In this document: positions 1 to 5,291 of the stretch, piece by piece | How the letters are laid out: each line of letters opens with the position of its first letter | Numbering within the stretch: the stretch's first letter is position 1 | Made by a program: the position numbers and the translations under genes | Source: [Eubacterium] saphenum | Lineage (GTDB): Bacteria; Bacillota; Clostridia; Oscillospirales; Ruminococcaceae | Reading direction: 5' to 3' | Length of the DNA stretch: 6,648 nucleotides | NCBI GenBank assembly: GCA_004554555.1 | Contig: SFLN01000104.1 | Coordinates: 1-6,648 of the forward strand | Notes under the pieces: model-generated | What the model was told of the DNA's origin: nothing | Databases searched by the model: none | The model's input: only the letters and a program-made list of their open reading frames with translations

Positions 1-409
1 TACTGCACCAGATTGAGGCAAAGCCGTTAAGGTGCGAAATATTATCGGGGTGCAGAATATCGGTTTTCTGCTTTAAAAGCGGAATTACCACAACAGACGC
101 GTCCATCAGCATTTTGTGCTGTTTTGGAACAGCGTTTCTGTAAGCGCTCTGCTGTTCGCTGTCACTCAAATTCCAATCCTTCAAAAGCTGCTCCATATCT
201 TCATCGGAAATGCCTTTCGGAATTATATCCAGCAGCTTTGCCACGGTTTCTTTGTCGCGAATTACAATATAATGCCAATCTCGCATATGGTCGTTTGTTG
301 GAGCTTTCAGCGCTGCCGCGATTATTCTCTCGACAACAGCCTGCGGTATCTCCTCGTTCTCAAAATCACGGATTGTTCTTCTTTTTTCAACAGCTTCGTA
401 AAATTCCAT
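1..409 (-). CDS. Nitroreductase-family protein, C-terminus cut off by the window edge
   Basis: Reading leftward from ATG at 409, the frame stays open to the window edge and gives 136 residues without a stop. The N-terminus has the classic nitroreductase (FMN-dependent NAD(P)H oxidoreductase) opening: a short helix, then RRTIRDF at residues 10-16, where family members contact the FMN phosphate. An amphipathic helix and APTNDHMRDWHYIVI at residues 37-50 follow, the counterpart of the family's APS..N.QPW.f.VV segment. The missing C-terminal half would hold the rest of the FMN site and dimer interface. The start is supported by GGAG at 420-423, ten bases upstream. The gene begins 18 nt after the DUF368 stop, so it is the third gene of the operon that starts near 3800. 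Proteins of this family reduce nitro compounds, quinones or flavins, or have specialised roles. Substrate cannot be told from this fragment. Family assignment is firm, function unknown. Confidence 0.85.
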   Translation of the reverse strand, partial: MEFYEAVEKRRTIRDFENEEIPQAVVERIIAAALKAPTNDHMRDWHYIVIRDKETVAKLLDIIPKGISDEDMEQLLKDWNLSDSEQQSAYRNAVPKQHKMLMDASVVVIPLLKQKTDILHPDNISHLNGFASIWCS

Positions 410-427
410 TTTGCACAATCTCCATCG

Positions 428-1282
428 TTATTCCGCAGCGCTCTTCCCCGTTTTGCCAAGCTTTTCAATCAAAATCGAAGCAACCACTCCGAGCAGCAGG
501 AACACAAATCCGTAGCCGGTTTGCAGGTTGAACCCGAAGCCGTCCGGCAAAATCGCGTAAACCGAGCCGATTACCAAGCCCATAAGCGCGGAATATACCA
601 TCAATCTGTTCTTCGCGATGAGCATCGAAATCAGCTTCGCGCCGACCACAATTCCCACAACCGCGCCGATTGCGAACGGGATTATTACATAGAAATTGAA
701 CGTTGAAAGCGCGCCGATTATCGTTTCGTAAACGCCCAGCAGCATCATCACAAACGAGCCGGAAATTCCCGGAATTATCATCGTCACCGCCGCAAGCGCC
801 GCGCTTCCCACCATTTTCAGCGAGAACACCAAGTCAAAGCCCTCAACCGTTTCCGCGGTCAGCGAGAAAATGTTCAGCTTCTCAAGCACCGCAAGCGCTA
901 TCACAAACGCCATCGCTATCACAAACGGCACTATGCAAAGCGGTTTCGGCTTTTTTTCGGCAGTGCCGAGGCGATAAATCAGCGGTATTCCGCCGAGTAT
1001 CAGTCCGATGAAGAACATATTTGTCTGCACGCCGAAGCTCACAAACATCTGCGAGATTACCTTCGCGGAAACCAGAATTCCCGCGCCCGCTCCCAGCGCA
1101 AACGTCAGCAAAAACGGGAAATTCTTGAAGATTTTCTTTATCCCCGAAATCGCGTCCGTGAGTCTGTCGAAAATTCCGAAAACCACCAGCATTGTGCCGC
1201 CGCTTACTCCCGGAATTACGTTTGCCGTGCCGAAAATCAGCCCGCAAAGAAAATACTTCAGATACTCAACTACTTTTTTCAT
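428..1282 (-). CDS. popT: DUF368 membrane protein, PopT-type undecaprenyl-phosphate translocase
   Basis: This 284-residue, very hydrophobic protein has the DUF368 hallmarks. A glycine-rich motif near the N-terminus, NVIPGVSGGTM (residues 21-31), recurs in the second half as MIIPGISGSFVMM (168-180), matching an inverted-repeat transporter fold. About eight hydrophobic stretches are visible (for example 11-37, 57-80, 87-104, 117-133, 157-187, 198-222, 228-246 and 257-273). DUF368 proteins were shown in 2023 to translocate undecaprenyl phosphate, the C55 lipid carrier for peptidoglycan and surface-polymer synthesis, back across the membrane for reuse. That role is assigned here by family only. 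Length is normal and no break is seen. The ATG at 1282 is preceded by AGGAG at 1288-1292 with 5-nt spacing. It lies 27 nt after the pseudo-P-type ATPase gene and 18 nt before the nitroreductase gene, so co-transcription is likely. The gene symbol is by homology to the PopT family. Confidence 0.9.
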   Translation of the reverse strand: MKKVVEYLKYFLCGLIFGTANVIPGVSGGTMLVVFGIFDRLTDAISGIKKIFKNFPFLLTFALGAGAGILVSAKVISQMFVSFGVQTNMFFIGLILGGIPLIYRLGTAEKKPKPLCIVPFVIAMAFVIALAVLEKLNIFSLTAETVEGFDLVFSLKMVGSAALAAVTMIIPGISGSFVMMLLGVYETIIGALSTFNFYVIIPFAIGAVVGIVVGAKLISMLIAKNRLMVYSALMGLVIGSVYAILPDGFGFNLQTGYGFVFLLLGVVASILIEKLGKTGKSAAE

Positions 1283-1309
1283 TTTCGCTCCTATTCCCCA
1301 AAACTTGTC

Positions 1310-3763
1310 TTATCTTATTTTTATGAAACGTTTGATGAAATAATACACCATTGCGGGGAAAATTCCCGTCAAAAAGCTCACCATCAGCGCGAGGAAATTT
1401 ATCGGGAACAGCCCGAACGACGTGTTCACGGACGGTATATAGCACAACAAAATCGGTACTAGAACCGACGCTGCAACGCCGGCTTTTGCGAGTGTACTTG
1501 CGTTTTTCATCGTTCTGAACGGCGAGTCGTCCGATTGACCGAGCACCGCAAATGCCGCCGTGCAGCAGAAATATGTGAGCAGCGCGCAGCTTATTCCGTT
1601 TTCGGTGTTCACGCTGTTCAGACCGTAGGACGCCGCCGCAACCAGTCCCGAGAGCGCGCCGACAAGCGCAGCCTTCCCGATAAAACGGAAGTTCAGCTTA
1701 CGCTCGGCGACAAACTCCGAAGGCGGCATTCCGTACTCCATATCGGCTTTTCCGCCCGCGTAGCCAACCGCCAGCAGCGGCAAAATCAGCATTGTCACAA
1801 GCGCGATTATCGGCGGGTTCAGGATAACGCTTTCGGTTAGGAAAAGGTTGAAAATCACCAGCACAATCAGCCCGATATACCCCGAAATCACCAGCGATAC
1901 CGCGCGTTTAATATTTCGGTGAATTTGCCGCGCGCAGGAAATCGTCTGCGCAATCGCGAGGAAATTGTCGTCGTTCATCACGATATCCGCCGCTTCGCAG
2001 GTACTCCCGACGCTGTGCGCGGAAATCGTTATGCCGATGTTCGCTTCGTTTAGCGCCTCCGCATCGGTCGGTCGCGTTCCCGTCATCGCCACAACTTCCC
2101 CGTTTTTCTTGAAACGGTCGATTATATACAGCTTCTGCTCGGGTGAAATTTTCGCGTAAATATTCGCGCTGCTGTCAAGCTCCGCGCCCTTTTCGCAGAT
2201 TTGCTCGATTTCAGCTCCCGTTATCACCTTGTCCGTGGAAATGCCAATCATCTTACCAGTTGAAACGGCAACGCTCGGGTTCTCCTCCGTCAGCATAACA
2301 ACGCGCACTCCCGCTTTTTTGCAGGTCTTGACTGCGGTTGAAACCGAGTCGCGAAGCGGCGCTGAAAATGCCGCAAATCCAACAAAGGTGTAGCTGAAAC
2401 CGATGGTCTTGTCCAGCTCGCCCGAATTTGCTTCAACGCACGCAAACGCAAGCACCGTGCAGCCGTTTTCGTAGTAATCCTGATAGCGCTTCTGCGTTGC
2501 CAAAAGCGTTTCGCCGCTCAGCTTGCACATCGGCAAAATCTGCTCGGGAGCGCCCTTTATGCAGTAAATATTGTCGCCGCCGACTTCCCACAAAGCACCG
2601 CTTATTGTGTCGCCGCTGTCGGCAAGATTTTCGATGAACTTGTAGTCGGTGTAAACGTTTGAGATTTTCTCGTCGAAAAACGTCGCCTTAACCATCAGCG
2701 CGCGCTCGGCAGGGTCTGTTGTGTTCTGTCCGCACGCAAGCGCCGCTACCTTGTAGAGAAGCTCCTCGCTGCGGGCGTAAATTCCGCGCACCTCAAGACG
2801 ATTTTTGGAAATCGCACCCTCTTTTTCCACACAAAGCACCGACAGGCTGTTCAGCTTTTCGATATCGCTCAGCGATTTCACAACCGCGCCGCTTTTGATA
2901 AGCTCCGCCGAGCCTTTCGTGTAGTAGTATCTGATTATCGAGGAAATGCCTGTCGGTATAAAGCAAAGTCCCAGCGAAACCGCTCTGAATGCTGACAAAA
3001 TCATATCCTCACCGCCGAGGAATTTCACCAAGATGGAAATTATTGTAATCAAAAGCGCAACCAAAGCGCACACGGGCACCATTCTGCGCACGATTTTCTC
3101 AAATCCCGTGTAATACGGGTGACGCTCGGGGGTTTCGCCGATACGCTGGTACAGCTTTGTGTCAACGCCCGTCGCGCTTACGCGGCAAACCGCAATTCCC
3201 GAAAGAACCGTTGTTCCGCTGTACACGAAGGTCGGCTTCAGCTCGTTTTTGGAAATCGCACCCGTGTACTTTGCAACAGGCTTGTTGCTGCCCGTGAACA
3301 CGCTCTCATCGCACGTCAAATCGCGCGCTTCGAGAATATAAGCGTCTGCGGGTACACGCTCCCCGGACTGCACCACAATCGTGTCCTCGGGAACTATGTA
3401 CTCCTTTTCAATCAGCTTCAGCGCGCCGTTTCGTATAACCCTAAACTTGACCGTCGTGCTCTCCTTCAGCTCGTAAAGACGCTTGTCCGCAGATTTTCTG
3501 AAATAAATCTCGCCCGCGCAATACGCCGCGTCAATCAGAATTGTGAAAATTCCCGCGCCGACGCCCATTCCGAAAAAGCACAAAACTCCCGCAATAAACA
3601 TCAGCAAAACCGACGGCGACAGAAAAATATCGGCATAAGAAAACTTCTCCACGCGCTTTGTATCTTTTGTATAGACGTTCAGACCGTAGAGCTTGGTGTT
3701 CTTTTCTATTTCACTTTCGGTCAACCCGAAATAATCCTCTTTGAAATTAAAAAATTGAGCCAT
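1310..3763 (-). CDS. P2-type ATPase homologue lacking catalytic and ion-binding residues (probable pseudo-pump)
   Basis: This 817-residue protein keeps the full P2-type order: N-terminal cation-ATPase segment (1-35), M1-M2 (about 46-88), A domain (95-220), M3-M4 (228-282), P and N domains (300-605), and M5-M10 (about 619-812). Catalytic residues are replaced: TGES is TGSN (157-160), the DKTGTLT loop is EKEGAIS (313-319, Asp to Glu313), TGD is TEE (492-494), and TGDGVND is TGTRPTD (561-567). The M4 PEGL is PTGI (270-273), and the M5/M6 ligand positions are aliphatic. Retained are GERVPAD (134-140), TDPAE (349-353), KGAPE (403-407) and SPEQK (540-544), so nucleotide binding may persist. ATP-driven ion pumping looks very unlikely. 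A sensing, scaffold or regulatory role is inference. The start at 3763 was chosen because GAGGG lies 7 nt upstream (3771-3775) and family similarity begins there. The frame is open to 4132, but that extension crosses the promoter, the terminator and part of the AraC gene. It is the first gene of an operon with the DUF368 gene. Confidence 0.9.
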   Translation of the reverse strand: MAQFFNFKEDYFGLTESEIEKNTKLYGLNVYTKDTKRVEKFSYADIFLSPSVLLMFIAGVLCFFGMGVGAGIFTILIDAAYCAGEIYFRKSADKRLYELKESTTVKFRVIRNGALKLIEKEYIVPEDTIVVQSGERVPADAYILEARDLTCDESVFTGSNKPVAKYTGAISKNELKPTFVYSGTTVLSGIAVCRVSATGVDTKLYQRIGETPERHPYYTGFEKIVRRMVPVCALVALLITIISILVKFLGGEDMILSAFRAVSLGLCFIPTGISSIIRYYYTKGSAELIKSGAVVKSLSDIEKLNSLSVLCVEKEGAISKNRLEVRGIYARSEELLYKVAALACGQNTTDPAERALMVKATFFDEKISNVYTDYKFIENLADSGDTISGALWEVGGDNIYCIKGAPEQILPMCKLSGETLLATQKRYQDYYENGCTVLAFACVEANSGELDKTIGFSYTFVGFAAFSAPLRDSVSTAVKTCKKAGVRVVMLTEENPSVAVSTGKMIGISTDKVITGAEIEQICEKGAELDSSANIYAKISPEQKLYIIDRFKKNGEVVAMTGTRPTDAEALNEANIGITISAHSVGSTCEAADIVMNDDNFLAIAQTISCARQIHRNIKRAVSLVISGYIGLIVLVIFNLFLTESVILNPPIIALVTMLILPLLAVGYAGGKADMEYGMPPSEFVAERKLNFRFIGKAALVGALSGLVAAASYGLNSVNTENGISCALLTYFCCTAAFAVLGQSDDSPFRTMKNASTLAKAGVAASVLVPILLCYIPSVNTSFGLFPINFLALMVSFLTGIFPAMVYYFIKRFIKIR
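2802..2819 (-). repeat. 18-bp exact direct repeat, copy in the degenerate phosphorylation loop
   Basis: On the minus strand this copy reads GGGTGCGATTTCCAAAAA and is identical to the one at 3246-3263. Both copies are in the same reading frame of the pseudo-P-type ATPase and encode GAISKN. Here the residues are G316-N321, which overlap the position of the canonical GTLTxN part of the phosphorylation loop. The match ends sharply on both sides. Confidence 0.8.
3246..3263 (-). repeat. 18-bp exact direct repeat, copy in the A domain
   Basis: This is the second copy of the 18-bp sequence at 2802-2819. It encodes G168-N173 of the A domain, a few residues after the degenerate TGES motif. The flanks differ (a threonine codon before, a glutamate codon after), so the identity is confined to these 18 bases. 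Confidence 0.8.
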
Positions 3764-3770
3764 TTTATTT

Positions 3771-3775
3771 CCCTC
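3771..3775 (-). promoter_or_regulatory. Ribosome binding site fixing the pseudo-P-type ATPase start
   Basis: The minus strand reads GAGGG followed by 7 nt and ATG at 3763. This site separates the real start from the 369-nt in-frame extension upstream, which has no credible ribosome site and would overlap the 3' end of the AraC gene. Confidence 0.8.
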
Positions 3776-3802
3776 ATTATAGTAATTAGGTATACACATT
3801 TT

Positions 3803-3831
3803 ATTATACATCTTTTTAACAATAAAATCAA
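3803..3831 (-). promoter_or_regulatory. Sigma-A-type promoter of the pseudo-ATPase/DUF368/nitroreductase operon
   Basis: The minus strand shows TTGATT at 3826-3831 (-35), a 17-nt spacer, and a perfect TATAAT at 3803-3808 (-10). The surrounding DNA is strongly A+T-rich. Transcription would begin around 3795, leaving a leader of roughly 30 nt before the ATG at 3763 and including the GAGGG site. It lies between the terminator of the AraC gene and the first gene of the operon, exactly where a promoter is needed. Confidence 0.8.
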
Positions 3832-3853
3832 GTATTTTTCGTATATTTCTTAC

Positions 3854-3888
3854 AAAAAGAGCCTGCCGTTCCCAAGAAACGACAGGCT
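3854..3888 (-). terminator. Rho-independent terminator of the AraC-type regulator gene
   Basis: Directly after the stop codon at 3894, the minus strand forms an 11-bp stem (arms 3878-3888 and 3860-3870) around a 7-nt loop, followed by CTTTTTGT. One pair is G-U on the minus-strand transcript but a C-A mismatch on the plus-strand one, so the hairpin is better formed in the direction of the AraC gene. A run of A residues lies on the other side, so weak function in the opposite direction is possible. Confidence 0.85.
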
Positions 3889-3893
3889 GTTTT

Positions 3894-4772
3894 TTACTTC
3901 TCTTTAACCGCAATCCAAATCTCGCAGTAATAATTCGGGTTATCGACGTCATCGGACGGGTAAACCTCAAGCTCCACGCCTTGACCGTACTCGTAGCGCG
4001 GATTCTGCGGGAAAAACTCGGTGACGATTTTCTTATAGGTGTCCGAGAAACTCTCGGGCATTTTGCCCCTGCAAGCGAACACCGCGTAAGTGTTCTCGGG
4101 GATTTCCACAACCTCAAGGCTATCGTCGGCAAGCGGTCTGCCGTCGTACTCCACGCCTATTCCGTAAGGGAACTTGTTCGCTTCCATATCACACGAAAAG
4201 CAAATTCCCAGCAAGCCCTTTAAACGCGGCTCTTTCGGGAAATAACCGAGAATATTCTTGATTGTGCCGTCCGAAGTGCAATCGTCCCAGAATGCCGAAA
4301 TATCAGCTGTTGCCGTTGCATTTTCGGGCTTTGTCACCTGCTTTTTCTTGCAGACAATTTTAAGTGCATCTACCTTCTCAATCCTGTAATCCATTGTTGT
4401 TCCTCCTATTAATGTCAGTTTGACCGACAGCCGCGAGAAGGATTTGACCACAGCTCCGCGTTTAGCTTCGCTTGGTGTTACGCCGTGAAAGCGGGTGAAA
4501 GCGCGCGTGAAGCTCTCGGGCGAGTCGTAGCCGTACTTCATCGCGATTTCAATTATCTTTTCATCGGTGTGGATTATGTCGTTCGCCGCAAGCGACAGCC
4601 GTCTCATTCGGACGTACTCGCCGAGCGTGAACCCGCAGAGAATACTGAACACACGCTGAAAGTGAAACGACGATGAATAGGCCTCGCGCGCCGCCGCTTC
4701 ATAGTCGATTTCTTCTGTGAGGTGCTGCTCTATGTAGTCAATCGCCCGCTGAATTCCCGAAATCCATTCCAT
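3894..4772 (-). CDS. AraC-family transcriptional regulator with GyrI-like effector-binding domain
   Basis: The 292-residue protein has two parts. Residues 5-105 form an AraC/XylS DNA-binding domain with two helix-turn-helix units: the first includes YEAAAREAYSSSFHFQRVF (24-42) and the second IIEIAMKYGYDSPESFTRAF (73-92), followed by the family's G-V-T-P-S-E signature at 97-102. Residues 127-290 resemble the GyrI-like/AraC effector-binding domain (the fold of the Rob C-terminus and BmrR ligand domain), including KGLLGICF (185-192) and the terminal EIWIAVKE. Such regulators often bind hydrophobic or cationic small molecules and control efflux or stress genes; the ligand and targets here are unknown. 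AGGAGGG at 4779-4785 sits 6 nt before the ATG. Its own promoter and terminator make it monocistronic. The divergence of function from the operon downstream is open: it could regulate that operon, but no operator repeat was found. An internal ribosome site lies at the domain boundary. Confidence 0.9.
   Translation of the reverse strand: MEWISGIQRAIDYIEQHLTEEIDYEAAAREAYSSSFHFQRVFSILCGFTLGEYVRMRRLSLAANDIIHTDEKIIEIAMKYGYDSPESFTRAFTRFHGVTPSEAKRGAVVKSFSRLSVKLTLIGGTTMDYRIEKVDALKIVCKKKQVTKPENATATADISAFWDDCTSDGTIKNILGYFPKEPRLKGLLGICFSCDMEANKFPYGIGVEYDGRPLADDSLEVVEIPENTYAVFACRGKMPESFSDTYKKIVTEFFPQNPRYEYGQGVELEVYPSDDVDNPNYYCEIWIAVKEK
4392..4407 (-). promoter_or_regulatory. Internal ribosome binding site and in-frame ATG at the AraC/GyrI-like domain boundary
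   Basis: Inside the araC-gyrI gene the minus strand has a perfect AGGAGG (4402-4407), 7 nt, then ATG (4392-4394), which is Met127 in frame. Translation from here would give a free GyrI-like domain of 166 residues. The site looks at least as good as the gene's own ribosome site. The GGA GGA codons encode a Gly-Gly pair in the interdomain linker, so part of the match may simply reflect protein sequence. Confidence 0.5.
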
Positions 4773-4796
4773 TCTCTTCCCTCCTGTCGTAACTTC

Positions 4797-4805
4797 ATTA
4801 TATCA
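4797..4805 (-). promoter_or_regulatory. Extended -10 promoter of the AraC-type regulator gene
   Basis: The minus strand reads TGATATAAT: a perfect TATAAT (4797-4802) preceded by TG one base upstream, the extended -10 arrangement. No good -35 is visible at the usual distance (AAGAAA at 17 nt), which the extended element can offset. It would yield a short leader carrying the AGGAGGG site at 4779-4785. Confidence 0.6.
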
Positions 4806-4847
4806 CAACAACTTTGGATTTTCTTGATATTTCTTGCTTTCCGATGT

Positions 4848-4881
4848 TAAGAAAAAGCACCTTGAAAACCAAAGTGCTTTT
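4848..4881 (-). terminator. Rho-independent terminator of the MGMT-family gene
   Basis: Starting about 10 nt after the stop at 4891, the minus strand forms a 12-bp stem (arms 4870-4881 and 4853-4864) with a 5-nt loop GTTTT and runs into TTTTTCTT. As with the other terminator, one pair is U-G on this strand and C-A on the plus-strand transcript, so it fits minus-strand transcription. It separates the clpX/MGMT unit from the AraC gene. Confidence 0.85.
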
Positions 4882-4890
4882 ATCGTTATT

Positions 4891-5196
4891 TCATATTCCG
4901 TTCCAAAGGAATTTTTCGAGATTTACACGGTTGTCCACAACCTCAACGCCCTCTGCTTTGAGCAGCTCGGCTTGCTTGTTGACGCCGCCGAACGCAAATG
5001 CCTCGGATAGCTCGCCAAAACGGTTTACCACGCGATAACAGCGTATGTTCTCGGGGTCGGGATTAACGTGGAGCGCGTACCCCACAACCCTCGCCCAGCG
5101 CGGATTTCCCGCCAGCATAGCAATCTGACCGTAGGTTGCCACTCTCCCGTACGGGATTTTTTTCACAACCTCGTAAATCTTTTCAAAGCTCGTCAC
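4891..5196 (-). CDS. MGMT/alkyltransferase-like DNA-binding protein with altered active-site motif
   Basis: This 101-residue protein matches the C-terminal DNA-binding domain of O6-alkylguanine-DNA alkyltransferases. It has the IPYGRVATYGQIA winged-helix segment (14-26), the ARVVGYALHVNP block (35-46) containing the base-flipping Arg position (R36) and the conserved Asn (N45), then the active-site region and FAFGG (67-71) in the family's late Gly-rich turn. The N-terminal domain of Ada/Ogt proteins is absent, as usual for this short family. The active-site motif PCHRV appears as RCYRV (52-56): the acceptor Cys53 is kept but the catalytic-relay His is Tyr and the Pro is Arg. Repair by methyl transfer is therefore doubtful; a damage-recognition role like that of alkyltransferase-like proteins is a fair alternative. 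The start is GTG, fixed by an in-frame TAA immediately upstream (5197-5199), with GAGG at 5205-5208. A terminator follows closely. No terminator separates it from clpX. Confidence 0.85.
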   Translation of the reverse strand: MTSFEKIYEVVKKIPYGRVATYGQIAMLAGNPRWARVVGYALHVNPDPENIRCYRVVNRFGELSEAFAFGGVNKQAELLKAEGVEVVDNRVNLEKFLWNGI

Positions 5197-5291
5197 TTAA
5201 ATCGACCTCGTTCGCCGTCAATCAGCGTTGGCTTATCTAAACCGCGCTTGGTGTTCGACCAACTTCACCCGCTGCTTCAACAAAACTGCTC
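5197..5291 (-). other. Gap between clpX and the MGMT-family gene; short open stretch of 23 codons
   Basis: This 95-nt gap has no recognisable promoter or terminator; only a 5-bp hairpin without a T run (around 5230-5245) is seen. One minus-strand frame is open for 23 codons and ends in a TGA (5193-5195) that overlaps the GTG start of the MGMT-family gene by 4 bases. The stretch contains the peptide KPTLIDGERGRFK but no ATG, GTG or TTG in frame, so it is not called as a gene. It could be chance or a remnant of a lost gene. Confidence 0.3.

Noticed and set aside
116..706. Plus-strand open frame of 196 codons
   Set aside because: It is antisense to both the nitroreductase-family and the DUF368 genes, which have clear family motifs and ribosome sites. 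The plus-strand product shows no family features.
2825..2827. Glu313 codon as a possible sequencing error of an Asp codon
   Set aside because: A single error would not explain the matching losses at TGES, TGD, GDGVND, PEGL and M5/M6. The whole set points to real divergence.
3776..3781. Second TATAAT on the minus strand just before the pseudo-ATPase gene
   Set aside because: It abuts the GAGGG ribosome site, so a transcript starting from it would lack that site. The TATAAT at 3803-3808 has a -35 at 17 nt and a proper leader.
3119..3907. Plus-strand open frame of 262 codons
   Set aside because: It is antisense to the pseudo-P-type ATPase gene and passes through the promoter and terminator. 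It has no recognisable domain, and the minus-strand gene explains the region.
3764..4132. In-frame N-terminal extension of the P-type ATPase gene by up to 123 residues
   Set aside because: It runs through the promoter at 3803-3831, the terminator at 3860-3888 and the 3' part of the AraC gene in another frame, has a non-family composition, and no ribosome site. Family similarity begins at the ATG at 3763.
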